A stretch of DNA of 64,000 nt from Variovorax sp. YR216 (GTDB lineage: Bacteria > Pseudomonadota > Gammaproteobacteria > Burkholderiales > Burkholderiaceae_C), in assembly GCF_900107745.1 (NCBI RefSeq), contig NZ_FNRO01000019.1, forward strand, positions 1 to 64,000, given 5' to 3'. This document shows, one piece after another, positions 50,578 through 59,259 of the stretch (positions within the stretch are counted from its first letter, which is position 1; every line of letters starts with the position of its first letter). Made by a program: the position numbers and the translations under genes. The notes beneath the pieces were generated by a model. It did no database searches, was not told where the DNA came from, and worked only from the letters and a program-made list of their open reading frames with translations.

Positions 50578-51573
50578 TCAGCCCGAAGACGTCGAAAGCA
50601 TCCGCCGCACGCGCCGTGCGTGCATCTCCGCCACCACGTAGAACACCAGCGCCACGGCGAGCGGCAGCAGGTAGTAGAGCGCACGGTACGCAAGCAACGC
50701 CCCGAGGATCCGGGCCTCCGGCAGCCGGTGCGACAGCAGCGCGAGGAACACCGCCTCCAGCACGCCGAGCCCGCCCGGAACATGCGTGATGACGCCGGCC
50801 ACCGCGGCCACGAGAAGCACCGACAGCACGGTGGTGTACTCCACCTGCCACTGGAGCAGGAACCAGAGAATCCCTCCGATCAGCGACCAGTTGGCGCTGG
50901 ACAGCGCGAGCTGGAGCAGCGCGATTCGCAGCGGCGGCGTGTCCAGCTCATGGCCGCGGATGTTCCAGGTGTGCTCGCGCGCGACCGCGCACAGCGCGAG
51001 GTAGGCCACGCCGACCAGCATCAGCCCCGCGCCGAGGATGCGCAGCCCGCCGCCGTCGATTCGCCAGTCCGGCGGCAAGGTCATCGGCGCGAAGCAGGCG
51101 GCCGCGCCGGCCACCATGAAGTAGCCGAACCAGTTGGTGAGCATGCTGAAACCCAGCACCCGCGTGATCGTGTTCGGCCCCAGGCCGAGCCGCGAGTACA
51201 GCCGGTAGCGGAAAGCCACGCCGCCGATCAGCGATCCGAAGTTCAGGTTGAACGCGTAGCTGATGAAGGTGATGCCCATCACCGGCACGGTGCCGAGATC
51301 GTGGTGGGTCATGCGGCGGCCGAAAAGGTCGTAGGTGCTGTAGAGAAGATGGCTCAGGAAGGCCAGCACCGCTGCCGCGAGCAGCATCGGCAACGGAATC
51401 GCGCGCACCGATGCCAGCACGGTCCACCAGTCGATGTGGCGCGCCTGCCGCCAGATCAGCGCCACGACGCCCGCGAAGAAGACCCAGGCGGCAATCCGCT
51501 TGACGTGCTCCCAGTTGGTCGATCCGACCGATTCCTCGGGCGCCCCGGCGCCGGCTGCCGGTGGGCTGGCCAT
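50578..51573 (-). CDS. ybhN: UPF0104/YbhN-type integral membrane protein (LPG synthase TM-domain family)
   Basis: 331 residues with about eight to nine helices. Conserved family stretches are ISYAFNLNFGSLIGGVAFRY, YRLYSRLGLGPNTITRVLGF and VAGVITHVPGGLGVLEAVFL. It lacks the catalytic domain of MprF-type aminoacyl-PG synthases. YbhN homologues accompany ClsB and are suspected lipid transporters. It starts at 51573, overlapping the clsB stop by one base (TGATG). Confidence 0.88.
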   Translation of the reverse strand: MASPPAAGAGAPEESVGSTNWEHVKRIAAWVFFAGVVALIWRQARHIDWWTVLASVRAIPLPMLLAAAVLAFLSHLLYSTYDLFGRRMTHHDLGTVPVMGITFISYAFNLNFGSLIGGVAFRYRLYSRLGLGPNTITRVLGFSMLTNWFGYFMVAGAAACFAPMTLPPDWRIDGGGLRILGAGLMLVGVAYLALCAVAREHTWNIRGHELDTPPLRIALLQLALSSANWSLIGGILWFLLQWQVEYTTVLSVLLVAAVAGVITHVPGGLGVLEAVFLALLSHRLPEARILGALLAYRALYYLLPLAVALVFYVVAEMHARRVRRMLSTSSG

Positions 51574-52811
51574 CACGCCACGTCCGTCTGCGTGGGGCCG
51601 CCGCGCGAGCCCTGCTTGCCGAGCGGTTCGAGGCGCGGCACATGGCGCGGCAACCATCCGACCCATGCCGGATACCAGCGCAGCAGGTGGAAGACGAAGA
51701 AGCTGCGCACCAGCCGCCACGCACTCCATTCCGTGAGATCCGATGTATGCACCTGCTTGCAACTGTTCTGCATGAGGTCGTGCAGCTTATCCCAGAGCGC
51801 CTGGTTGAACGCCCGGCTACGCACGACCACATTCGCCTCGAGGTTCAGCGACAGGCTCAGCGGGTCGAGATTGCTCGAACCCACGGTGCTCCACTGATCG
51901 TCCGCCAGCGCCACCTTGCCGTGCAGCGGCCGGTCGACGTATTCGTGGATGCAGACGCCCGCGTGCAGCAGGTGGTGGTAGAGCATGCTCGCCGCGACCT
52001 TGACGAAAGGCATGTCGGGCTCGCCCTGCAGGATCAGGTGCACCGCGACGCCGCGACGCGCTGCGCGGCGCATTTCCTTGATCAGTCGATAGCCCGGGAA
52101 AAAGTAGGCATTGGCGATCACGATGCGTTCGCGCGCGCTGCGGATGGCGGCGCGGTAGTGCCGCTCGATGTCGTTGGTGTGGTGCCGGTTGTCGCGCGTC
52201 ACGAACAGCACCTCGGCCGTGCCTTCCGGTTCCGGCAGTCCATGACCGGTCACCTTGACCCGCCGCCGGAACCAGCTCGCGCCCTTGCCGCCGAGTGCGA
52301 TCTCCCTCAGCACGAAATGATGGATCTCCCCGACGATCGGCCCCCGCAGCGCCACCGCATAGTCCTGCTTCGCCATCGGCCCGAAGTCGAGCAGGTGATC
52401 CGCCGAGAAATTGATGCCGCCGACGAACGCCACGGCGCCATCGACCACCACGATCTTGCGGTGCATGCGGCGAAAGTAATTGAGGCGCTGCCCGAAGATC
52501 CGCCTGCCTGGATCGAACACCCTGACCCGGATGCCCACCGAAGTGAGGCTTTCGATGAACTCCGGCGAGAGCGCCGGCGAGCCGAAGCCATCGATCATCA
52601 CATCGACCTTGACGCCCCGGAGCGCCGCGTCGCGCAACGCAGCCTGCAACGCCTGGCCGACCTTGTCCTCGAAGAGGATGAAGGTCTCGACGACGACCTC
52701 GCGCCGGGCATTGCGGATGGCCTCGAAGACGCGCGGGAAGTACTGCTCGCCGTTCTCGAGCAGCTCGACCTGGTTGCCGCCGACCCAGCGCGACCCGTTC
52801 GACGCGCTCAC
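51573..52811 (-). CDS. clsB: Cardiolipin synthase B
   Basis: 412 residues of the phospholipase D superfamily. The two HKD motifs are HRKIVVVDGAVAFVGGIN (near residue 115) and HGKVALADDQWSTVGSSNLD (near residue 300). ClsB condenses phosphatidylglycerol with another glycerophospholipid to form cardiolipin. Translation starts at a GTG (52811) overlapping the stop of the preceding gene as GTGA. The order ybhP-clsB-ybhN is the same as in E. coli, which supports the name. Confidence 0.93.
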   Translation of the reverse strand: MSASNGSRWVGGNQVELLENGEQYFPRVFEAIRNARREVVVETFILFEDKVGQALQAALRDAALRGVKVDVMIDGFGSPALSPEFIESLTSVGIRVRVFDPGRRIFGQRLNYFRRMHRKIVVVDGAVAFVGGINFSADHLLDFGPMAKQDYAVALRGPIVGEIHHFVLREIALGGKGASWFRRRVKVTGHGLPEPEGTAEVLFVTRDNRHHTNDIERHYRAAIRSARERIVIANAYFFPGYRLIKEMRRAARRGVAVHLILQGEPDMPFVKVAASMLYHHLLHAGVCIHEYVDRPLHGKVALADDQWSTVGSSNLDPLSLSLNLEANVVVRSRAFNQALWDKLHDLMQNSCKQVHTSDLTEWSAWRLVRSFFVFHLLRWYPAWVGWLPRHVPRLEPLGKQGSRGGPTQTDVA

Positions 52812-53566
52812 AGCTCGATCTCCGCCACCAGGGGCGCGTGGTCCGACAGATGCGACCACGGCCTGCGCGGCAGCACCACGGGCGCATGCACAGCCGCGTT
52901 GCGCACGTAGATGCGATCCAGCGGCAGCACCGGAAAGCGCGCCGGGAACGTCCTGGCCGCACTGCCGTGGGCACGCACGAAGACCTCGTGCAGCGCCGCG
53001 CCTTGTTCGAGGATCGCGTGCGCCTTGCCGCGCCAGTCGTTGAAGTCGCCCGCGACGATCAGCGGCGCATCCGCCGGTACCTCGTCGCGCACGATGTGGC
53101 AAAGCAGCTCCAGCTGCTGCTGCCGATGGTTTTCGGCCAGTCCGAGGTGCGTGCAGATCACGTGCACGTCGACAGGCCGCGCAGGCAGCCGCAGCACGCA
53201 ATGCAGCAGGCCGCGCTTTTCGGGACCGACCACCGAGACGTCGTGGTTGCGGTAGTGGATGATCGGAAACTTCGACAGCACCGCATTGCCATGGTGGCCC
53301 TTCGGATACACCGCGTTGCGGCCATAGGCGAACTGCGGCCACATGGTGTCGGCGAGGAATTCGTAGTGCGGCGCCTCGGGCCAGTTGTCGATCTTGCGCG
53401 AATGCCGCGAGTGCGTGCCGAGCACCTCCTGCAGGAACACCACGTCCGCGCCCACGGTGCGCACCGCTTCCCGCAGCTCCGGAAGGATGAACCTGCGATT
53501 CAGCGCCGTGAAGCCCTTGTGGGTATTCACGGTCATCACCTTCAGCGACGTCGGCTGGGCCGTCAT
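52808..53566 (-). CDS. ybhP: Endonuclease/exonuclease/phosphatase (EEP) family protein, YbhP-like
   Basis: 252 residues. EEP-fold motifs: KVMTVNTHKGF (N), VVFLQEVLG (catalytic Glu), VHVICTHLGL, VAGDFNDWRG (GDFN) and LSDHAPLVAEIEL (SDH). It is a probable phosphodiesterase of unknown substrate in the cardiolipin operon. A GTG at 53593 would add nine residues; the ATG at 53566 has GGAAG nearby and is preferred. Confidence 0.88.
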   Translation of the reverse strand: MTAQPTSLKVMTVNTHKGFTALNRRFILPELREAVRTVGADVVFLQEVLGTHSRHSRKIDNWPEAPHYEFLADTMWPQFAYGRNAVYPKGHHGNAVLSKFPIIHYRNHDVSVVGPEKRGLLHCVLRLPARPVDVHVICTHLGLAENHRQQQLELLCHIVRDEVPADAPLIVAGDFNDWRGKAHAILEQGAALHEVFVRAHGSAARTFPARFPVLPLDRIYVRNAAVHAPVVLPRRPWSHLSDHAPLVAEIEL

Positions 53567-53652
53567 GGCTTCCGCGGGGGACGAGAGCTTCACGGACTCA
53601 GTTGTAAGACATGCGGCTCGGTCGGGCTGTAGGAGCGGGCCGGGAGAAGGTA

Positions 53653-53688
53653 GAAAAGCCCGCGGCGCTTGCGCGTCGCGGGCTTTTC
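53653..53688. terminator. Bidirectional intrinsic terminator
   Basis: GAAAAGCCCGCG and CGCGGGCTTTTC form a 12-bp stem around a small GC-rich loop. It ends the Spy-like gene transcript (minus strand) ahead of the ybhP operon. Confidence 0.8.
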
Positions 53689-53707
53689 GCTCGGGCTGCT
53701 GAACGGT

Positions 53708-54250
53708 TCAGTTCTTGGCAGGTGCTGCCGGATGATGATGGCGGGGACCACCATGTTCGTCCGGGCCGAAGCGGCGCATCGATTCGGCGTCGAACGTCTT
53801 CTGCTGGTCAGGGGTCAGGCCGGCGTAGAAGGTGCGGGTCGCATCGGCGCGCTGGGTGAACATGGCGCTGCGTTCGGCGCGGTGCTTTTCCATGAGGTCG
53901 AGGCGTTGCGGCGTCGTCAGCTTGGCGAGCTCGTCGCGATTCATGCGCGCACCGGGGGGCGGCGCCGGCGGCAGCTGCTGGGCTTGTGCAAACGTGTTCC
54001 ATGCGCCTTCCTGCGCCGGCGTGAGCTTGAGCTTTTCCTTGAGCGCGGCGAGATGCTGCGCATGGCGTTGCTTCATTTGCTCGAAGCGCTGTGCGCGGTC
54101 TTCCCGTCCGCGCGGACCCTTGGCCGGCGCTTGCGCGGCGGACGGGTCCTGGGCCGCGGGCGCGGCAGCCGGTGCCTGCGCGAAGGCGCCCGAGGCGACC
54201 GTGGCAGCCAGCAATCCGGCACAGAGAAGGCTTTTGCGAGACGTGATCAT
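53708..54250 (-). CDS. Spy/CpxP-type periplasmic protein (LTxxQ motif)
   Basis: 180-residue precursor. A signal peptide (SLLCAGLLAATVASGAFAQ) precedes an Ala/Pro-rich linker and a helical body with two LTxxQ motifs (LTPAQEGAWNTFAQ and LTPDQQKTFDAE) as in Spy and CpxP, envelope-stress chaperones. The C-terminus is His/Pro-rich (GGPRHHHPAAPAKN) and might bind metal. AGGAAG lies eight bases before the ATG at 54250. Confidence 0.82.
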   Translation of the reverse strand: MITSRKSLLCAGLLAATVASGAFAQAPAAAPAAQDPSAAQAPAKGPRGREDRAQRFEQMKQRHAQHLAALKEKLKLTPAQEGAWNTFAQAQQLPPAPPPGARMNRDELAKLTTPQRLDLMEKHRAERSAMFTQRADATRTFYAGLTPDQQKTFDAESMRRFGPDEHGGPRHHHPAAPAKN

Positions 54251-54383
54251 GAGAGTGCTTCCTTTCGAAGAAGCCTGCCGCCGATGGGCAGCAGGTGAAG
54301 GAAAGTGTGGCGGCCGCATGTGTCCCGAGCGTGAGCCCAGGGTGAGCGCGCGTAAAGATAGATGAAGGCGTGCCGCGGCCCGG

Positions 54384-55280
54384 TCAGCCGAACTTGCCGC
54401 GCTGGAAGTCCTGCACCGCCTGCATCAACTGCTCGCGGGTGTTCATGACGAAGGGGCCGTACTGCGCGATCGGCTCGCGCAGCGGCTTGCCGGCGATCAG
54501 GAGCGCTCGCGCCGGGCTGTGGTTGGTGCCCGGTGCGTGCAGCAGCACGCCGTCGCTGCCGGGCTCGTTGGCCATGATCGCCATGCGCTTGGTCGGGATC
54601 TCGCTGTTGCCGATGAAGACCGATTCCCGGAACACGTAGATCAGCGCGTTGCGATCGTCGGGCAGCGGCTGGGCGAACTCGGCGCCGGGGGGAAGGGTGA
54701 TGTCGAGGTAGAGCGGCTCGGTGCGCTCGCGCTTCATCGCGCCCGCGACGCCATGGCTCTCCCCGGCGATCACACGCACATGCACGCCTGCGGGCGTGGC
54801 GAACTCCGGGATCTCCTCGCTCTGGATGTCGCGATACCAGGGTTCGCGCATCTTGTCCTTGGCAGGCAGGTTGAGCCAGAGCTGGAAGCCTTCCATCAGC
54901 CCCTCTTCCTGTTCCGGCAGCTCGCTGTGGACCAGGCCCCGCCCCGCGGTCATCCACTGCACGCCGCCATTGGACAGCAGGCCTTCGTGGCCGTGGCTGT
55001 CGCGATGGCGCATGCGGCCCGAGATCATGTAGGTCACGGTTTCGAAGCCGCGATGCGGATGGCTCGGAAAGCCGCCGATGTAGTCGCCGGGGTTGTCGCT
55101 CCCGAAGGCGTCGAGCATCAGGTAGGGGTCGAGCCGCTCCTGCAGCGTGTGCTGGAGCACGCGCGTGAGCTTGACGCCGTCGCCGTCGCTGGTGGAGACG
55201 CCCGCGACGATCTGCTCGACCGGTCGTGGGCGGGCGAGCGAAGCGGCCTGGACGTTGTGGGGGTGGTGCGGGCTGGTCAT
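54384..55280 (-). CDS. Pirin family protein
   Basis: 298 residues with two cupin domains. The pirin signatures are clear: DAFGSDNPGDYIGGFPSHPH, HRGFETVTYMISGRMRHRDS, GGVQWMTAGRGLVHSELP and LWLNLPAKDKMREPWYRDI. The metal ligands are the His and Glu residues of the first cupin (HPHRG, HSE). Pirins bind iron and some have quercetinase activity; the role here is unknown. The ATG at 55280 has no strong ribosome binding site. Confidence 0.92.
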   Translation of the reverse strand: MTSPHHPHNVQAASLARPRPVEQIVAGVSTSDGDGVKLTRVLQHTLQERLDPYLMLDAFGSDNPGDYIGGFPSHPHRGFETVTYMISGRMRHRDSHGHEGLLSNGGVQWMTAGRGLVHSELPEQEEGLMEGFQLWLNLPAKDKMREPWYRDIQSEEIPEFATPAGVHVRVIAGESHGVAGAMKRERTEPLYLDITLPPGAEFAQPLPDDRNALIYVFRESVFIGNSEIPTKRMAIMANEPGSDGVLLHAPGTNHSPARALLIAGKPLREPIAQYGPFVMNTREQLMQAVQDFQRGKFG

Positions 55281-55335
55281 CGGGGCATGGTGGCACGGTC
55301 CGGACGACCGCACTGGCGGTGGGGGCGGCGAGGGA

Positions 55336-56070
55336 TCAGCCGAAGGATTCGAGTTCCCACGAGACGCTCTGCCAGGCAACGCCGAAGCCCGCCGCGGCCT
55401 TCGCGCCCGAGGCAGGCGTCCCGACCGCCGCCACGGCCCACTCGGCACCGGCATCCACGCTGTCGATCAGCGGTACCGGCACCGTGCCGCCAATCTCGGC
55501 CGCGATGCCGGCGAGCCCCGCACCGCCGAGGACGACAGCCTGCGCGCCGAAGCGTTGCACGGCGTCGCGGCAGGCCTGCGCGAGCAGCGATCGCGCGCCA
55601 TCCGGATCGGCCGCCAGCTGGGCACCGGTCGGCGCCACGGTGTGGATGCCTGCGAGCGACGCCGAATAACCGAGCGACCACGCCAGCCGTTCGAGCATCG
55701 GCCGCCAGGCCTCGCCGCCGGTGACCACCGCGAAGCGGCCCCGGCGCGAGCCGGCGAGGAATGACGCCTCTGCCAGCCCACCCACCGCGACGCCTGCACC
55801 TTCGCGCAGCGCGAAGAGGCCCGGGTCGCCGAAGCAGCCGATCAGCACGGCGTCGGGCCGCTCGCCATTGGCATGCGCAGCGGCCCATGCGTCCAGCGTT
55901 GCGTGCTGCGCGACCGCGTAGCTGGCTTCGCTCGATATGTAGGGCGCGCCGAATCGCGCGGTGACCGTGCGAACTACGTCCGCCCCGCCGACCGCTGCGC
56001 TCACGCGGCGTTGCAGCAGATCGCTGACCGATGTCGAGGTGTTCGGATTGATGACCAGCAGCCGCGCCAT
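55336..56070 (-). CDS. Asp/Glu/hydantoin racemase family protein
   Basis: 244 residues. It starts MARLLVINPNTSTSVSDLLQ, the classic beginning of hydantoin racemases. The two catalytic cysteines seem to be in VLIGCFGDPGLFALR (near residue 79) and, less clearly, in the position near AVVLGGAGLAGIA, where the usual second Cys is replaced (VVLGGAGL instead of VxLGCA). That loss would change the chemistry, so it may be a decarboxylase-like or inactive member. It is the last gene of the ABC transporter operon, 13 bp after the permease. Confidence 0.8.
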   Translation of the reverse strand: MARLLVINPNTSTSVSDLLQRRVSAAVGGADVVRTVTARFGAPYISSEASYAVAQHATLDAWAAAHANGERPDAVLIGCFGDPGLFALREGAGVAVGGLAEASFLAGSRRGRFAVVTGGEAWRPMLERLAWSLGYSASLAGIHTVAPTGAQLAADPDGARSLLAQACRDAVQRFGAQAVVLGGAGLAGIAAEIGGTVPVPLIDSVDAGAEWAVAAVGTPASGAKAAAGFGVAWQSVSWELESFG

Positions 56071-56083
56071 GCCTGTCGCCGCA

Positions 56084-56980
56084 TCAATGCCGCCGCGCGG
56101 AACGTCTGCGCAGCAAGGCCGCCGCACCGAGCGCGATGGCCATCACTGCGAACGACACCACCGTCGTGACCGTGCCGAGCGCATAGATGGCCGGCGTAGT
56201 GACGGTCGAGGTCAGGCCCTGGAGTTCGAGCGGCAGGGTGTTGACGTCGCCGATCGCTTGCGACGTGCGCGCGATCTCGTCCCAACTCAGCGTGAAGCCG
56301 AACATGCCGATGCCCACCACCGAGGGCCCGATCAGCGGCAGCACCACATGCAAGAAGCTCTGCCAAGGCGTCGCGCCCAGATCGCGGGCAGCTTCCTCGT
56401 AGGCCGGGTTGAAGCGGTTGAACACCGCGAACATGATCAGGAGCCCGAAGGGCAGCGTCCACGTGAGATGCGCGCCGAGTGCCGAGGTCAGCAGGCCCAG
56501 CGCGGTGCCGTAGTTCTCCAGCGTGCTGGTGGCATCGAGCGCGGTGAGCGCGCCCTTGATGCCGCTGTCGAGCAGACGAAACTGCAGCCCGATGCCGAGC
56601 GACACGATGATCGACGGCATGATGAGGCTCGCAATGGTGATGAAGAAGAGCGCATTGCCGCCCTTGAGTTTCTTGCGGAACGCCAGCCCTGCGAGCACCG
56701 AGAGCACCACGGTGAACAGCATCACAACCGCGCCGAGCAGCATCGAACGGCGGAACGCCGCGCCGATGTCCACCGTGCCGAGCCCTTCGGCGAGCTTGTG
56801 GAACCAGTGCAGCGACACGCCGCGCAGCGGAAAGGTGAGCCCGCCCTCCGGGCCCTGGAAGCTGAGCACGAAGATCGTGATCATCGGGCCGTAGAGAAAC
56901 AACACGAACAGCGCGAACACCACTGCCAGTGGCCAGAAGCCGCGACTTCTCTCTTCACCGATCCGGTTGCTCACGCTCAC
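56084..56980 (-). CDS. ABC transporter permease (PotC/PotI-like)
   Basis: 298 residues with six helices, beginning LAVVFALFVLFLYGPMITIF. The EAA loop, which contacts the ATPase, is YEEAARDLGATPWQSFLHVV near residue 195. It pairs with the other permease to form the channel of a polyamine/opine-type importer. Its ATG overlaps the preceding permease stop by 4 bp. Confidence 0.92.
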   Translation of the reverse strand: MSVSNRIGEERSRGFWPLAVVFALFVLFLYGPMITIFVLSFQGPEGGLTFPLRGVSLHWFHKLAEGLGTVDIGAAFRRSMLLGAVVMLFTVVLSVLAGLAFRKKLKGGNALFFITIASLIMPSIIVSLGIGLQFRLLDSGIKGALTALDATSTLENYGTALGLLTSALGAHLTWTLPFGLLIMFAVFNRFNPAYEEAARDLGATPWQSFLHVVLPLIGPSVVGIGMFGFTLSWDEIARTSQAIGDVNTLPLELQGLTSTVTTPAIYALGTVTTVVSFAVMAIALGAAALLRRRSARRH

Positions 56981-57897
56981 AGCTCCTTGCGGATATCGAC
57001 GAGCCGGGTGAGCGCCCAGATGATCATCAGCACCACCGCAAGCAGGATCATCGCGTTCGCCGCCGCGAGCGGGAACTGCAGGTACGAGGTCTGCACCTGG
57101 ATGATCTTGCCGACCGAGGCGATCTGCTGGCCGCCCATCACGCCGATGGTGACGAAGTCACCCATCACGATGGTGATGACGAAGATCGAGCCGATCAGGA
57201 TGCCGGTGCGCGAGAGCGGAACGATCACATTCCACAGCGTCTGCCAGCCCGAGGCGCCGGAGTCGCTCGCGGCTTCGAGCAGCGAGCGGTCGATGCGCAT
57301 CATCGAATTGAAGATCGGCACGATCATGAACATCGTGTAGAGGTGCACGAAGGCGAGAACCACCGAGAAGTCCGAGAAGAGCAGCCACTCGATCGGCGAG
57401 TCGACCACACCGAGCCACATCAGGCCCTGGTTGACCAATCCATTGCGCCCCAGCAGCGGCACCCACGAGATCATGCGGATCACGTTCGAGGTCCAGAAGG
57501 GCACGGTGCACAGCACGAAGAGCAGCGTCTGCATCGCGGACGAGCGCACGTGGAATGCGAGGAAGTACGCCACCGCGAAGCCGATCAGCAGCGTGATGGC
57601 CCACACCATCACGCAGAACTTCAGCGTGCTGAGATAGGTGGACAGCGTGACGCAGAAGTCGCCGTTGTCCGTGAGATGCGAGCACCCTTCGAAGATGCTC
57701 AGGTAGTTGCGCAGCGACAGCGCGGGGATGAGTTCGTACTCGTTGAAGTTCCACAGGCTGACCATCGCGATCAGCACCAGCGGAACGATGAAGAACAGCA
57801 GGAACACCAGCGCGAACGGCGCCGCCTGCCACCACGCCTTGATCGTGCGTGTGGGCGAGGAGGCGGCGGCCGAGGCCGCGGTCGCGATGGCGCTCAT
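56977..57897 (-). CDS. ABC transporter permease (PotB/PotH-like)
   Basis: 306 residues with six helices (PFALVFLLFFIVPLVLIAMV first). The EAA loop is LEAASDSGASGWQTLWNVIV near residue 210. It follows the substrate-binding protein by 15 bp. Together with its neighbours it forms a complete ABC importer. Confidence 0.92.
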   Translation of the reverse strand: MSAIATAASAAASSPTRTIKAWWQAAPFALVFLLFFIVPLVLIAMVSLWNFNEYELIPALSLRNYLSIFEGCSHLTDNGDFCVTLSTYLSTLKFCVMVWAITLLIGFAVAYFLAFHVRSSAMQTLLFVLCTVPFWTSNVIRMISWVPLLGRNGLVNQGLMWLGVVDSPIEWLLFSDFSVVLAFVHLYTMFMIVPIFNSMMRIDRSLLEAASDSGASGWQTLWNVIVPLSRTGILIGSIFVITIVMGDFVTIGVMGGQQIASVGKIIQVQTSYLQFPLAAANAMILLAVVLMIIWALTRLVDIRKEL

Positions 57898-57912
57898 GGC
57901 ATCAGGAAACGA

Positions 57913-59184
57913 TCAGGCGGCGACGAATTCGTTCCACTTGCGGACCATGTACTCGTTCTCGTCCATGACGGCGTTCCAGCATGCGATGCCGCCCATGCGC
58001 TGCTCGTAGCTGCCACCGTCGCGCACCGCGCCGGCCTTGGCGATCACGTCGCCCTGCGGGCTCTTGATGTCCTTCTCGGCGGGCTTGCCTTCCATCCAGT
58101 AGGCCCACTCGTAGGGTTCCATCTTGGCCTTGGCCGTTTCGAGTACCGCGCTGTAGTAGCCCTGGCGGTTGAGGTACGCGCCGGCCCAGCCGTCGAGGAA
58201 CCAGTTGATGAACTCGTAGGCGCCGTCGAGCTTGCGGCCCGAGAGCGTCGCGGGCAGCCCGAAACCCGAGGCCCAGGCGCGATAGCCTTCCTTCAGCGGC
58301 TGGAACACGCAGTCGATGCCTTTGCTGCGCACCGCAGTGACCGCCGGCGACCACATCGACTGGATCACCACCTCGCCCGAGGCCATGAGGTTGACCGACT
58401 CGTTGAAGTCCTTCCACAGCGCGCGGAACTGGCCGGCCTTCTTCGCTTCGATCAGCGTCTTGATCGTGAGGTCGATCTCGGCCTTGGTCATGTTGCCCTT
58501 GTCGGCGTACTTGTGCAGGCCCTTGGACTCGACCACCATCGCCGCGTCCATGATGCCGATCGACGGGATGTTCAGGATCGCCGCCTTGCCCTTGAACTCG
58601 GGATTGAGCAGCTCGGCCCACGAACCGATCGGACGCTTGATCAGGTCGGGACGAATGCCGAGCGTGTCGGCGTTGTAGGTGGTCGGAATCAGCGACATGA
58701 ACTGCGTCGGCGACTTCGCGAACGCCTTGCTCTTCTCGCCTTCGAGGTAGATCACCTTGATCGGCGCCGTGCCCTGGTCGCCAACCTTCTTGCCGGCGAC
58801 TTCGCCTTTGGTGAAGAGCGTGGTGATCTTGTCCGCGTTCTTCACGCGCTTGGTGTCGATGCCCTTGAGGTTGCCGGTGGGCACGATCTTCTTCAGCGAG
58901 AAGTACTCGGTGTCGATGAGGTCGAAGCTGTTCGGCGCGGTGACCGCGCGCTTGGTCACGTCGTCGGTGGTCACCGCCACGTACTGGATCTCGATCCCGG
59001 TGTCGGCCTTGAACTTCTCGGCGATCGCCTTGTCCTGGTTGACCGCGGTGCCGAGGTAGCGCAGCACGATCTTTTCCTGCGCATGGATCGCAGGGAACGC
59101 GCCCGCCGCAAGAATGCCCGCGGTGCCCTTCAGCAGCGTGCGGCGCTGCACATCGGTGGAAGAGATTTCAGTTTTTTTGGACAT
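57913..59184 (-). CDS. ABC transporter periplasmic substrate-binding protein (PotD-like)
   Basis: 423 residues. The N-terminus has a twin-arginine-like QRRTLLKGTAGILAAGAFPA signal. The mature body resembles the spermidine/putrescine-binding family (VLRYLGTAVNQDKAIAEKFK, PTTYNADTLGIRPDLI, YEFINWFLDGWAGAYLNRQG). The ligand is not certain; a polyamine or another small cationic or opine-type solute is possible. GGAG lies about eight bases before the ATG. Confidence 0.9.
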   Translation of the reverse strand: MSKKTEISSTDVQRRTLLKGTAGILAAGAFPAIHAQEKIVLRYLGTAVNQDKAIAEKFKADTGIEIQYVAVTTDDVTKRAVTAPNSFDLIDTEYFSLKKIVPTGNLKGIDTKRVKNADKITTLFTKGEVAGKKVGDQGTAPIKVIYLEGEKSKAFAKSPTQFMSLIPTTYNADTLGIRPDLIKRPIGSWAELLNPEFKGKAAILNIPSIGIMDAAMVVESKGLHKYADKGNMTKAEIDLTIKTLIEAKKAGQFRALWKDFNESVNLMASGEVVIQSMWSPAVTAVRSKGIDCVFQPLKEGYRAWASGFGLPATLSGRKLDGAYEFINWFLDGWAGAYLNRQGYYSAVLETAKAKMEPYEWAYWMEGKPAEKDIKSPQGDVIAKAGAVRDGGSYEQRMGGIACWNAVMDENEYMVRKWNEFVAA

Positions 59185-59259
59185 GGTGGGTCTCCGGAGA
59201 GCCAGTGGTGGTGAAGAAAAGGGGAAACACGGCCGCCGCAGCGCGACGCACGAAGCGGA

